Source: Pelomonas parva (GTDB taxonomy: Bacteria > Pseudomonadota > Gammaproteobacteria > Burkholderiales > Burkholderiaceae_C). From it: a stretch of DNA of 64,000 nucleotides. The translations under genes and the position numbers were made by a program. The stretch covers positions 62,001 through 126,000 of the forward strand of contig NZ_JBIGHV010000004.1 of assembly GCF_043555835.1 (NCBI RefSeq). The letters run 5' to 3'. Positions 8,114 through 15,993 of this stretch are shown here, one piece after another. Below the pieces are notes generated by a model. That model was not told the DNA's origin. It ran no database searches and saw nothing but the letters and a program-made list of their open reading frames with translations. The stretch's first letter is position 1. Each line of letters starts with the position of its first letter.

Positions 8114-8497
8114 TCATTTTGGCGCCGACCAAGGGTCCATTCGGGTGACCTTCTGGATGGAGCCAGACCACAGACCCAAGTGGCCTTTATCCGTCATCGA
8201 GAAGACACCCTCAACGATGACATATCGATTGTTGGCGCTTGCCGCTGACTTCTTTCGCACGCCCTCGACATCGAGCCAAAGCCCGTTCTTCGTGATGCCC
8301 TGCAAATAGTCTTCTCGATGGAGGTAAATCGCATTGCCTTCGAACTCCAGCCGGGCGAAGCCTATTACGACTCTGACCTGCTTGCCGTCGAACTCCCTCG
8401 GCGTAGCGATGAGACTGATTAACGAGACGTCGACCGGCTGTGCAGACGCCGCGGTCGCGAAGGCAAAAAGCCCGATAAATGCCGCACGCCTCTTCAT
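8114..8497 (-). CDS. Exported hypothetical protein, cassette closest to intI
   Basis: 127 residues from the ATG at 8497, three bases after the core GTTGAGC (8507-8501). A TTG further upstream falls inside the core and is unlikely. The N-terminus MKRRAAFIGLFAFATAASA is a good signal peptide with cleavage near ASA-QP, so the mature protein is probably periplasmic. The rest is beta-rich (VRVVIGFARLEFEGNAIYL, YVIVEGVFSM), reminiscent of a small OB-fold-type domain. Function is unknown. It is followed directly by attC 8044-8112. Confidence 0.65.
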   Translation of the reverse strand: MKRRAAFIGLFAFATAASAQPVDVSLISLIATPREFDGKQVRVVIGFARLEFEGNAIYLHREDYLQGITKNGLWLDVEGVRKKSAASANNRYVIVEGVFSMTDKGHLGLWSGSIQKVTRMDPWSAPK

Positions 8498-8500
8498 GAT

Positions 8501-8507
8501 GCTCAAC
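8501..8507 (-). other. Integron core site (attI or cassette junction)
   Basis: GTTGAGC on the minus strand matches GTTRRRY and stands where the cassette nearest the integrase begins. No matching RYYYAAC arm was seen upstream, which fits an attI-type junction better than a second attC. The 140 bp between it and the integrase remnant hold no convincing gene. Confidence 0.5.
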
Positions 8508-8647
8508 GTGTTATCAATCGCAGATGGGCGTCGCCTACCACGGCTACCGTCGCGCTAACCAGCTCCACGACGGGCTCGGTAAGCGCTTGATCCAGCTGAG
8601 ACTTCTGGCGATTTGACTGTTGTTTCATACTATGTCGAGCTGGCAAT

Positions 8648-8830
8648 AGGCGCCACTGCTTCGCCACCCATCTGCTGCAAGCCGGCAGCGACATCCGCAC
8701 GGTGCAGGAACTCCTGGGCCACTCCGACGTGGCCACCACGATGATCTACACCCATGTGTTGAAGTTGGGCGGCGGCGCCGTGCGCTCGCCGCTTGATGCA
8801 TTGACTGCGGCGCGACCGGAGGCCCTATGA
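8648..8830 (+). pseudogene. intI: Integron integrase IntI, C-terminal remnant
   Basis: In-frame translation from about 8648 to the TGA at 8828-8830 gives RRHCFATHLLQAGSDIR, then TVQELLGHSDVATTMIYTHV and a short tail with VRSPLD. This is the C-terminal end of a tyrosine recombinase of the IntI type. It keeps the box-II Arg-His, the LLGH histidine and the nucleophile Tyr of YTHV. About 270 N-terminal residues, including the IntI-specific insert and the first catalytic Arg, are gone. The reading breaks off around 8645, leaving no start codon. Orientation is opposite to the cassette genes, as in intact integrons. It must be inactive. Confidence 0.85.
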
Positions 8831-9057
8831 ACCTGGACACCGAACGGATCGATGACGCCGTGCTGGCCTTGCTGCTGCTGGGCCTGCATGACGGTGATCG
8901 CGCGTGGAAGTCCTTCGACTGGGACGCGATGGGGCGGCTGCACGAGAAGGGGCTGATCAGCGACCCTGTCGGGAAGGCGAAGTCCGTGGCCTTCACCGAG
9001 GAAGGGCTGCACAAGGCGCAAGCCCTGCTGCAGTCGCTGTTCGCCAAGCCGGATTGA
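8827..9057 (+). CDS. DUF6429-like small protein
   Basis: 76 residues. The ATG overlaps the intI stop codon (ATGA at 8827-8830), so it was probably translationally coupled to the integrase. The acidic N-terminal helix (DDAVLALLLLGLHDG), a central WKSFDWDAM segment and the end (SVAFTEEGLHKAQALLQSLF) resemble short DUF6429 proteins. Similarity to that family is from memory and moderately sure. The fold looks like a small winged-helix type unit, with no enzymatic residues. Function unknown. Confidence 0.65.
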   Translation: MNLDTERIDDAVLALLLLGLHDGDRAWKSFDWDAMGRLHEKGLISDPVGKAKSVAFTEEGLHKAQALLQSLFAKPD

Positions 9058-9076
9058 GGCACGGGCTTGCACGGCT

Positions 9077-9175
9077 TCAGCCCATAGCCAGCCACTGCGC
9101 CAACCGCTGCTCCCGCAGCCCCATGGAACCGCTTGATCTCCGCAGGCCGGCGTGCAGCCAGCGCCTCGGCGTGGC
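9077..9175 (-). pseudogene. Relic copy of the 3' end of the downstream methyltransferase gene
   Basis: The plus-strand bases here align with the 3' end of the methyltransferase gene at 10952-11075. Shared blocks include CCGCTGCTCCCGCAGCCC and CGCTTGATCTCCGCA. The copy lacks an 18-base stretch present in the parent and has a one-base insertion that breaks the frame. Translated in two frames it gives EIKRF and MGLREQRLAQWLAMG, against IKRFYGLREQRLEQLLAQH in the parent. It is a decayed duplicate, not a gene. Confidence 0.75.
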
Positions 9176-9207
9176 CTGCTGGACGCGGCGGCCTGACGGC
9201 CGTTGGC

Positions 9208-10917
9208 TCAGCCCTTTCGCTCCAGCAGCCGCCGGCCCGCATCGGTGTAGCTGGCGTGCAGGGGCTCTATCGTCTGGCGCAGCCGGTGCAGAGCATCGGG
9301 CGCCAGGTGCTGGCCATGGTGGTTCAGCGTGGCGCGGGCCAGGTTGATGATGCGGGCGTTGAGGCTGCCCTGGGCCAGTCCGGCCAGCGCTTCCAGCGTG
9401 CGCTGGTGTTGCTTGCTGACCAGGTGTGCCATTGCCTCGTTCGCCTGCGCGTTGATGTCGAGGGCGGTGTCGCGCACCAGGTGCTCGATCGCGGGCATGG
9501 CGGCGGCGGCTAGCTCCAGCAGGCGGGTGCGTGGGCGCGACACGCAGAAGCGCCGCGCCAAGCGCGTGGCCCAGGTCGTCGCCTCCGGAATCGGCTGCTG
9601 CCCGGCGCAGCGCACCAGCAGCAGGATCAGGTTGCTGGCCATCTCGTAGCTGAAATCGGGCCGGTCGATCTGCTCGGCCAGCTCGCGCAGGCCCGCCAGC
9701 GCCGACGCGGCACGCCGCAGCGCCAACTGCAGCGCCACTTCGGCGGTCAGCTTCAGCATGCCAACGCGGTAGCTGTCGGGGTGACGGCCGAGAGCACCGT
9801 CCAGGAACTTGTATGTCCGCTCGCAGCCTTCGGCGCTGGCCAGGTCCAGGCTCGCGATGGCCAGCCCGACGACGCCCTGGTAGTCCAGCGTGCGCGACTG
9901 CGCGCCAATCGTCAGCGCTGCACCGAGGTGCTTGGCCGCCTCGCTGCTCTGGCCGAGGTAGAGCTGCAGCGAACCGAGCTTCTGCAGGCGCGACACATTG
10001 CCGGGCGTGATCTGCACCGCCTTGGCGAACACGTCCACGGCCGCCTCGACCTTCATCTCCTCCAGCAGCGCATGGCCGTAGACGTCGTAGGCATCGGCAT
10101 ACGCCGGGTTCTCCGTCAACAGCGTCTCCAGCGCGCGGCAGGCCTTGTCGGCATCGGCGCCGCCCAGGTCGATCTTGGCCAGGCCCAGCCGGGCCCAGGG
10201 CACGGCCTTGTAGGCCAGCAGCGCCTCGAACATGCGGCGCGCCGCGTCGAGCTGGCCCAGGCGCAGGTAGAGCTCGGAGCCGATCCGCGCGGCATAGACC
10301 TTGTAGGTCGGGCTGTCGCGGAACATCGCTTCGCACAGCAGGGCCGCCTTTGCGTAGTCGCCGGCCTCGATGGCCTGGAACACCAGCCTGAAGGCCTGCT
10401 TGCGCTCCAGCACCACCTGCAGCCGCTCCTCGAACTGGCGGGCGGTGAAAGGCTTGAGCAGGTAGTCGTCGAGCGCGCCTTCCAGGGCGTCGGCGACATG
10501 CTGGTAGCGAGCCTCGCCGGTCACCATGATGAAGGCCGTCTGCATGGGCAGGCCCTTGGCCTGGCGCAGTTCGTCCAGCAGGTCCTGGCCCGTCATGTCG
10601 TGCGGGCCCTGCTGGCGAAACGTCATGTCGCTGACGATCAGGTCATAGGCTTGCGGCGCGTTCTTGATCAGGCGGCGTGCCTCCTCCGGCCGGCGCGCCA
10701 GTTGCAGATGCTGATGCCGAACGCCCAGCTCGCGCAGGATGCGGCTGAGCACCGAGCGCGACAGCTCGCCTTCGTCAATGATCAGGACGTGCAGCTGATC
10801 GGCCGGCACGCCGCCGGACAGCCACCGCGGTTGGTTTCCCAAGGACACCTCTCCCAAGTCGCCCCAAGGCTGGCCACGAGTGCCGGACGATGAGGATGCG
10901 TGCGCATCTTTCCACAT
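9208..10917 (-). CDS. Response regulator with C-terminal TPR-like region
   Basis: 569 residues from the ATG at 10917. A GTG near 10849 is an alternative start, and the first 35 residues look weakly conserved. A receiver domain covers about residues 37-160: LHVLIIDEGELSR, phosphoacceptor Asp in LIVSDMTF, and the conserved Lys in YLLKPF. The remaining 400 residues are Ala/Leu-rich helical pairs of TPR type (ALLAYKAVPWARLGLAKIDL, AVDVFAKAVQITPGNVSRL). There is no DNA-binding output domain, so the output is probably protein-protein interaction. It starts 34 bp after the methyltransferase stop and lies on the same strand. Confidence 0.8.
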   Translation of the reverse strand: MWKDAHASSSSGTRGQPWGDLGEVSLGNQPRWLSGGVPADQLHVLIIDEGELSRSVLSRILRELGVRHQHLQLARRPEEARRLIKNAPQAYDLIVSDMTFRQQGPHDMTGQDLLDELRQAKGLPMQTAFIMVTGEARYQHVADALEGALDDYLLKPFTARQFEERLQVVLERKQAFRLVFQAIEAGDYAKAALLCEAMFRDSPTYKVYAARIGSELYLRLGQLDAARRMFEALLAYKAVPWARLGLAKIDLGGADADKACRALETLLTENPAYADAYDVYGHALLEEMKVEAAVDVFAKAVQITPGNVSRLQKLGSLQLYLGQSSEAAKHLGAALTIGAQSRTLDYQGVVGLAIASLDLASAEGCERTYKFLDGALGRHPDSYRVGMLKLTAEVALQLALRRAASALAGLRELAEQIDRPDFSYEMASNLILLLVRCAGQQPIPEATTWATRLARRFCVSRPRTRLLELAAAAMPAIEHLVRDTALDINAQANEAMAHLVSKQHQRTLEALAGLAQGSLNARIINLARATLNHHGQHLAPDALHRLRQTIEPLHASYTDAGRRLLERKG

Positions 10918-10951
10918 TCGACAGGCGCCGGCAGGCTGCGCGTCGGATCGC

Positions 10952-12181
10952 TCAGTGCTGCGCCAGCAACTGCTCCAGCCGCTGCTCCCGCAGCCCGTAG
11001 AAACGCTTGATCTCCGCAATCTGCGCCAGCAGCTCCGGCCGGCGCGCGGCAAGCGCCTCGGCCGCCAGGCCTTGGGCCTTCACGGCCAGGATCATCTTGT
11101 TCTTGCTGGTGTGCTCCAGCGCGATGAACTCGAACACCTGGGTGCGGTAGCCCTGGCTCTCCAGCAACAGCGCGCGCAAGCTGTCGGTCACCATCTCGGC
11201 CTCCTGGCCCAGGTGGATGCCGTGCTGCAGCATGGGCCGCAGCACCGCCGGCATCGTCATCTGCGGGCGCAGCTCCTTGTGGCAGCAGGGCGAACTCATG
11301 ATGACCCGGGCGCCCGACTGCAGGCCGACGTGCAGCGCATGGTCGGTGGCGATGTCGCAGGCATGCAGCGCGATCATCACGTCCAGCGGCTGCACGGCCT
11401 GGGTGCGCACGTCGCCCTGGTCGAAGCGGATGCCGGTGATCTGCTCACCGGCTATGACGGCGTTGCACAGCTTGACCATGTCATCGCGCAGCTCGATGCC
11501 GGTCACGCGCGGCGTGTGGCCGTGGGCCTGCAGCCACTCGTGGACGGCAAAGGTCAGGTAGCCCTTGCCGGAGCCGAAGTCGGCCACCCGTACCGTGCCG
11601 GCCAGGCCGGCCTCTTCGACGGCCGAGGACAGGATCTCGACGAAGCGGTTGATCTGCTTCCACTTGCGCGCCATGGCCGGCACGAGGGCGGGCTCGCCCT
11701 TGACGAGGTGGGTCAGGCCCAGTGCCGACCAGACCGGCCGGGCCATGTCCAGCGGGCGTTGCTTGGCCTTGTCGTGGGTCGCCGGCACCGGCGCTTCGGC
11801 GCCTTCGACGCGCGTCACCCGCAGCGTCTCGCGGCCCTTGCGGCTGACGGCGAACTGCACTTCCTCGGTCGCCGTGTGCAGGTGGGCATTGCGAAAACGC
11901 GCGCCCAGCAGCGTGGCGATCTCGGCGACGCCGGCCTCGGGCGCATGGTTCTTGGTCACGTCTTTGGTGCGGTGCCGCCACAGGAAGCTCAAGGCCGCCT
12001 CGCCGCGCAGCTCGACCAGGCGCACGGTCAGGCGCTCGACGTCCTCGTCGTCGCCCACCGGCCCCGACAGCAGCAGCTTGCCGAACTGGCCGCCGGCCAG
12101 GGCCAGGCGGATGAGGTGCAGGAAGCGCTCGGAAGCGGGTGCCGTGGCGGCGGGGGGCGGGGTGATCAGGCTTGTGAACAT
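10952..12181 (-). CDS. Class I SAM-dependent methyltransferase (Methyltransf_32-like)
   Basis: 409 residues from the ATG at 12181; the open frame reaches further upstream into the vapBC promoter, which is not coding. Residues 1-170 are an uncharacterised N-terminal domain. The SAM-binding motif I is VADFGSGKGYLTFA (about residue 196). Acidic motif II is in TGIELRDDMV, and MIALHACDIATD and SSPCCHKELR follow; the last is typical of the Methyltransf_32 group (GSTCD/RRNAD1-like). It may modify RNA or a protein, but the substrate is unknown. A decayed copy of its 3' end lies at 9077-9175. Confidence 0.8.
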   Translation of the reverse strand: MFTSLITPPPAATAPASERFLHLIRLALAGGQFGKLLLSGPVGDDEDVERLTVRLVELRGEAALSFLWRHRTKDVTKNHAPEAGVAEIATLLGARFRNAHLHTATEEVQFAVSRKGRETLRVTRVEGAEAPVPATHDKAKQRPLDMARPVWSALGLTHLVKGEPALVPAMARKWKQINRFVEILSSAVEEAGLAGTVRVADFGSGKGYLTFAVHEWLQAHGHTPRVTGIELRDDMVKLCNAVIAGEQITGIRFDQGDVRTQAVQPLDVMIALHACDIATDHALHVGLQSGARVIMSSPCCHKELRPQMTMPAVLRPMLQHGIHLGQEAEMVTDSLRALLLESQGYRTQVFEFIALEHTSKNKMILAVKAQGLAAEALAARRPELLAQIAEIKRFYGLREQRLEQLLAQH

Positions 12182-12193
12182 CGAAGCGGATTG

Positions 12194-12238
12194 TCTTCGA
12201 GGCGAAGATAATGTGTATCCCGTCGCAGGAGATACACA
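12194..12238. promoter_or_regulatory. Two inverted repeats forming a probable VapBC operator
   Basis: TCTTCG-AGG-CGAAGA (12194-12208) and TGTGTATC (12212-12219) paired with GATACACA (12231-12238) are both perfect palindromes. They occupy the 56 bp between the divergent methyltransferase and vapB starts. The second spans the vapB ribosome site (AGGAG) and touches its ATG. Type II antitoxins usually bind such palindromes at their own promoter, so autorepression is likely (inference). Confidence 0.65.
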
Positions 12239-12435
12239 TGCGGACCAACATCGTGATCGACGACGAGCTGATGACCCAAGCCTTGAAGGCCACTGGCGCC
12301 AAGACCAAGCGCGAGGCGGTCGAGCTGGGCCTGCGAACACTGCTGCAGCTGAATCAGCAGGCAGAGATCCGGAACCTGCGCGGCAAGGTGCAATGGACGG
12401 GCGACCTCGACGCCATGCGGCGCGACGGCAAGTGA
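12238..12435 (+). CDS. vapB: VapB-type antitoxin
   Basis: 65 residues from the ATG at 12238, with AGGAG eight bases upstream. The N-terminus MRTNIVIDDELMTQALKATG is the classic ribbon-helix-helix DNA-binding start of VapB/CopG antitoxins, and KTKREAVELGLRTLL completes the helices. The C-terminal tail (GKVQWTGDLDAMRRDGK) is the part expected to wrap the VapC active site. The stop overlaps the vapC start by three bases, so the two are translationally coupled. Confidence 0.9.
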   Translation: MRTNIVIDDELMTQALKATGAKTKREAVELGLRTLLQLNQQAEIRNLRGKVQWTGDLDAMRRDGK

Positions 12436-12833
12436 TCCTCGTCGACTCCAGCGTCTGGATCGACTACCTGCGCGGCACCGACACGCCGCAGACCCGCAAG
12501 CTCGATGGGCTGCTCGGCACCGTTCCTCTGGCCGTCGGTGACCTCATCCTCACCGAGGTGCTGCAGGGTTGCGGCAGCGAACGGCAGTTCAACGAGGTGG
12601 AACGACTGCTGTCGTCGCTCACTAGGGTCACGCTGGGCGGCCCGGACATCGCCGTCGAAGCCGCCCGCAACTTCCGCCGTTTGCGCGCCAAGGGCGTCAC
12701 GGTGCGCAAGACCATCGACACGGTGATTGCCACGCGCTGCCTGCTGGACGGCTACGAGCTGCTGCACGACGACCGGGACTTCGATGCGTTCGAAACGCAC
12801 CTGGGACTGCGCGTCGTGCATTGCGAGGATTGA
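12432..12833 (+). CDS. vapC: VapC-type PIN-domain ribonuclease toxin
   Basis: 133 residues from a GTG at 12432 overlapping the vapB stop. PIN-domain acidic residues are in place: Asp in ILVDSSVWIDYL near residue 5, Glu in ILTEVLQG near 42, Asp in KTIDTVIATRCL near 97 and the HDDRDFD cluster near 117. These coordinate Mg2+ for RNA cleavage. Target RNAs of the family are usually initiator tRNA or the 23S sarcin-ricin loop; which one applies here cannot be told. The module appears intact. Confidence 0.9.
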   Translation: MILVDSSVWIDYLRGTDTPQTRKLDGLLGTVPLAVGDLILTEVLQGCGSERQFNEVERLLSSLTRVTLGGPDIAVEAARNFRRLRAKGVTVRKTIDTVIATRCLLDGYELLHDDRDFDAFETHLGLRVVHCED

Positions 12834-12837
12834 TCTC

Positions 12838-13509
12838 TCAAGCGTGCGTGACCAGCCCGCGCGTCTGAGCCGTATCCAAATGAGGCAAGGTGTTGAACGT
12901 GACCAGGTGATGCCGCTTCGGGTTGAACGCGAACTCCGTGACCGCCGAGTTGCGGATGCGCAGGTTCAGCTCAACGAAGGTCTCGGGCGGGCAGGCCAGC
13001 ACCTGGCTGACGGCCGTGGCGATCGGCCCGCCGCTGGAGACGATGAGCACCTGCTTGCCCACGCCCAAGGCCAGCACGCGCGCCAGCGCATCGGCCACGC
13101 CGGCGGCGAAGTCGGCGTGCGCCGGCATGCCCACCGGCGCCGTCTCGCCGCGCATCCAGGCCAGCAGGCCTTGGCGCAGCAGGCGGAAGTGCTGCTTGAC
13201 AGCCTCGGGGTCGGTCGGCGCGGCCAGCGGCCCGGGGTGGATGGCGCGCACGACGGCTTCGCTGTCGTACTCGTTCAGGCCCGGCAGCGCCACGGCAGGC
13301 AAGGCCTCGCCGTAGCCCTCATTGATGCCGGCCAGCGACTGCGCATGCCGGCGCAAAGTGCCGGTGAAGACGGCGTCGAAGCGCTGGCCGCGCTCGCGCC
13401 AGTAGGCGCCGAGATGGCGGCATTGCTCGTGGCCGGTGGCGCTGAGCTGGTCGTAGTCGGCAGCACCAAAACTGGCCTGGCCATGGCGGACGAGGTAGAG
13501 GCTTCCCAT
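12838..13509 (-). CDS. Histidine phosphatase family protein
   Basis: 223 residues from the ATG at 13509 (MGSLYLVRHGQASFG); a longer frame to 13563 has no support. The RHG motif at residues 8-10 carries the phosphorylated His. A second Arg is expected in the FTGTLRRHAQS segment, the catalytic Glu is in LNEYDSE, and the second His lies late in the chain. The closest recognised group is phosphoglycerate-mutase-like phosphatases. The stop is 4 bp from the convergent vapC stop. The substrate is unknown. Confidence 0.85.
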   Translation of the reverse strand: MGSLYLVRHGQASFGAADYDQLSATGHEQCRHLGAYWRERGQRFDAVFTGTLRRHAQSLAGINEGYGEALPAVALPGLNEYDSEAVVRAIHPGPLAAPTDPEAVKQHFRLLRQGLLAWMRGETAPVGMPAHADFAAGVADALARVLALGVGKQVLIVSSGGPIATAVSQVLACPPETFVELNLRIRNSAVTEFAFNPKRHHLVTFNTLPHLDTAQTRGLVTHA

Positions 13510-13553
13510 GGCGAACATCATGTCCGGGGGAGGCGCCCGCAGCTGTCGCGACA

Positions 13554-14009
13554 ATGACGCCAATGCTGCTGCGACTTGCCACCCCCGAAGACAGCCCCGA
13601 ACTCTGGCGCGTGCGCTATGCCGTGACGGAGAACACGCTGACGCCCGGCCGCATCGCCGACACGGATCTGCACGCCTATCTGCAGGACTACGGCCGCGGC
13701 TGGGTCATCGAACTCGAACCCGGGCGCATCGCGGGCTTCGCCATCGGCGACGCCCGCGACGGCAACATCTGGGCGTTGTTCGTGGACCCGGCGCTGCACG
13801 GCCAGGGCCACGGCCGGCGGCTGCACGACGTGATGGTGGACTGGCTGTTCGCGCAAGGCCTGACCCGCCTGAACCTCGGCACCGAGCCCGACTCGCGCGC
13901 CGAGGCCTTCTACCGCCGTGCCGGCTGGCGCCCGACCGGCGAAGGCCTGGACGCCCACGGCGACAAACGCTTTGAACTGAATCGCGAAGACTGGAATCCC
14001 CATGCTTGA
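13554..14009 (+). CDS. GNAT family N-acetyltransferase
   Basis: 151 residues; an ATG at 13563 (MLLRLATPEDSPEL) is an equally good start. The acetyl-CoA site is visible as ALFVDPALHGQGHGRRLHD (motif A, QxxGxG-like), followed by LNLGTEPDSRAEAFYRRAGW (motif B). It overlaps the next gene by 8 bp, suggesting co-transcription. The acceptor is unknown. Confidence 0.85.
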   Translation: MTPMLLRLATPEDSPELWRVRYAVTENTLTPGRIADTDLHAYLQDYGRGWVIELEPGRIAGFAIGDARDGNIWALFVDPALHGQGHGRRLHDVMVDWLFAQGLTRLNLGTEPDSRAEAFYRRAGWRPTGEGLDAHGDKRFELNREDWNPHA

Positions 14010-14661
14010 GACCCATGAAATCGAGACCGGCCCCCACCCGCGCACGACGCTGATCGTGCTGCACGGCCTGGGCGCCGACGGCCATGACTTCGTGCCCATC
14101 TGCGGCGAGCTGGACCTGACCGCCCTCGGCCCGGTGCGCTACGTGTTCCCGCACGCGCCGCAGCGGCCGGTGACCATCAACAACGGCTATGTGATGCGCG
14201 CCTGGTACGACATCCGCGTCACCGACCTCGTACGCGAGGAGGACGAAGGCGGCCTGCGCGAATCGCAGCAGCAGATTGCGGAGCTGATTGACCGCGAACG
14301 CGAGCGCGGCGTGCCGGCGGCGCGCATCGTCGTGATGGGCTTCTCGCAGGGCTGCGCGATGACGCTGATGACGGCACTGCGCTACCCCGAGCGTCTGGGC
14401 GGCGCCGTGGGGATGTCGGGTTATCTGCCGCTGGCCTCGCTGGCCGCCGCCGAGCGCTCGGCGGCCAACGCCGACCTGCCGATCTTCCTGGCCCACGGCA
14501 CGCACGACCCCATCGTGCCCCACGCCCGTGGCGCCGCCAGCCGCGATGCGCTGCGAGCGATGGGCCACGAGGTCGAGTGGCACGACTACCCGATGCCGCA
14601 CTCGGTCTGCGCCGAAGAGGTCGAGGCCATCAACGCCTGGCTGGTCAGGCAATTGGCCTGA
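14002..14661 (+). CDS. Alpha/beta hydrolase, carboxylesterase/phospholipase type
   Basis: 219 residues, the usual size for family abhydrolase_2 carboxylesterases. The oxyanion region is LIVLHGLGADGHDF (about residue 17), the nucleophile elbow is GFSQGCAM (Ser near 115), the acid lies in GTHDPIVP and the His is in DYPMPHSVC. There is no signal peptide, so it is cytoplasmic. Family members hydrolyse short-chain esters or lysophospholipids. Confidence 0.9.
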   Translation: MLETHEIETGPHPRTTLIVLHGLGADGHDFVPICGELDLTALGPVRYVFPHAPQRPVTINNGYVMRAWYDIRVTDLVREEDEGGLRESQQQIAELIDRERERGVPAARIVVMGFSQGCAMTLMTALRYPERLGGAVGMSGYLPLASLAAAERSAANADLPIFLAHGTHDPIVPHARGAASRDALRAMGHEVEWHDYPMPHSVCAEEVEAINAWLVRQLA

Positions 14662-14718
14662 GTTCGCAGGCCTGTTTTGCGGGTCGCATGCATGTGGCCC
14701 GGCGATGATTCATGAGTC

Positions 14719-15993
14719 ATGGAGCGCCTGGCCGAACAGATCGTTGACTGGCACAACCGCCACCCCCTCGCACGCCGCATCGGCGTGGGGGATGTGCACA
14801 CCATCGGCGTCATCGCCCTGCCCTTCGTGCGCGCGAATGCGCAGTCCGGCGCTTTCGTGGAGCCGGTGCTGACGGATGCCGTCAGCGCGTTCGACGAACT
14901 CGCCGGCTCGCCGCCGGTGTCGCGCTGGGCGGTGGGTGCGCAACGCCTGGGCGCGCTGCCACGCCTGCTGCAGACCTTCCTGGGCGGGCGCCGGCGCACG
15001 CAGTGGCGGGCCTTCAGCGAAAAATTCCTGCCCGGGCTGAGCGCGGGGCGCATCGAGCGTTTCGCGCTGGCGCACGGCTTCGCCGAGCCGCCCGCCACAC
15101 CCGAGAGCCGGCCCTGGCGGGTCATCGTCATCGACGAGCGGCTGGCCAGCGCCCATGCCGGCTGGCCTTTCGAGCTCTACCTGATGAGCGCCGGCATCGA
15201 CGTCGGCAGCGCCCGCACCCGCGTGCTGAGCGGGCGCGGCATTCCGTCGCAGATCCTTGGCCGCCGCCTGTGGGACCCGCTGCGCGCCGGCGCCGCAGCC
15301 GGCGTGCTGGTGCTGCTGCTGGCAGCAGCGACCTGGCTGCTCTGGCCCCACCGCGCGGCCGAGCCGGTCGTGCCGCCAGCCTCGGCGGCCTCAGCGGCCT
15401 CGGCGGTCGCCCCGGCCGTTGCGGCCGCCGCGTCCCTGCCGGCGCCGGCCGCGTCCGAGCCGGCATCCGAGCCAGCGCCCGAGCCGGCCGCCTCGGCGCC
15501 GGACGATGCCGCCAGCGACATTGCAGCCCCCCCGGTGCCGGACATCCGGCCCCGCTTCGTCGAGCGCACCGACGGCAAGGTGCTGCCGCCGCTGCATGGC
15601 CGCTCGGTGCCGGAGAAGGCGCCAGAGCCAGCCGCCGACAAGACGGCGGTGTCGAAGCCCGCAGACAAGCCCGCCGCCGCTTCAGCCGCCTCGCCCATCA
15701 AGCCCGAACCCGTGGACCCGCGCCTGGCACAGCTGGCCCAGGCGCCGGACAAGATCGTCGTCGCCCTGGTCGGCCCGCCCGGCAGCAAGGCAGACGCCGA
15801 GGCGCTGCTGCAGAAGATGCGCGCCGGCCTCGTGGGCGTGCACAGCAACCCCGATTCACTGCAGGCCGACGTCATCCAGACGCCCGACGGCTGGCGCGCG
15901 ACGGTCTGGCCCTTCCCGAGCCGGGAGCAGGCTCAGCTGATCAATGCGACGCTGGTGGCGCGCGGGCTCAAGACCAAGGCGGTGAACTTCTAG
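14719..15993 (+). CDS. Single-pass membrane protein with C-terminal SPOR-like domain
   Basis: 424 residues. An N-terminal domain of about 190 residues of unknown type is followed by one membrane helix (AGVLVLLLAAATWLLW, about 197-212). A long Ala/Pro/Glu-rich linker (about 215-335) follows, then a C-terminal segment, KIVVALVGPPGSKADAEALL to the end, with the strand-helix-strand pattern of SPOR domains (peptidoglycan binding at division sites). The topology is cytoplasmic N-terminus and periplasmic linker plus SPOR. Role in the cell envelope is inferred; the SPOR match is moderate. Confidence 0.6.
   Translation: MERLAEQIVDWHNRHPLARRIGVGDVHTIGVIALPFVRANAQSGAFVEPVLTDAVSAFDELAGSPPVSRWAVGAQRLGALPRLLQTFLGGRRRTQWRAFSEKFLPGLSAGRIERFALAHGFAEPPATPESRPWRVIVIDERLASAHAGWPFELYLMSAGIDVGSARTRVLSGRGIPSQILGRRLWDPLRAGAAAGVLVLLLAAATWLLWPHRAAEPVVPPASAASAASAVAPAVAAAASLPAPAASEPASEPAPEPAASAPDDAASDIAAPPVPDIRPRFVERTDGKVLPPLHGRSVPEKAPEPAADKTAVSKPADKPAAASAASPIKPEPVDPRLAQLAQAPDKIVVALVGPPGSKADAEALLQKMRAGLVGVHSNPDSLQADVIQTPDGWRATVWPFPSREQAQLINATLVARGLKTKAVNF

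Larger units (their letters stand above)
5301..8830. mobile_element. Relic chromosomal integron: cassette array plus truncated integrase
   Basis: Six small genes all read on the minus strand (5301-8497), and the 3' end of an integron integrase gene reads on the plus strand at 8648-8830. This divergent arrangement is the standard intI/cassette layout. Two intergenic spacers are well-formed attC sites (7595-7651 and 8044-8112), and a core site GTTGAGC lies directly before the cassette gene nearest intI. The region is visibly more A/T-rich than its flanks. Only the two cassettes bounded by clear attC sites are certain. Membership of the GFA, VOC and SRPBCC genes is inferred from strand, base composition and gene type. 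No intact integrase remains, so the array is probably frozen. Confidence 0.75.

Noticed and set aside
8503..8739. Small minus-strand ORF with a 41-residue MKQQSNRQKSQ version before the first cassette
   Set aside because: Its stop codon lies inside the core site, it has no ribosome site and it overlaps the intI remnant; more likely attI-side or junk sequence.
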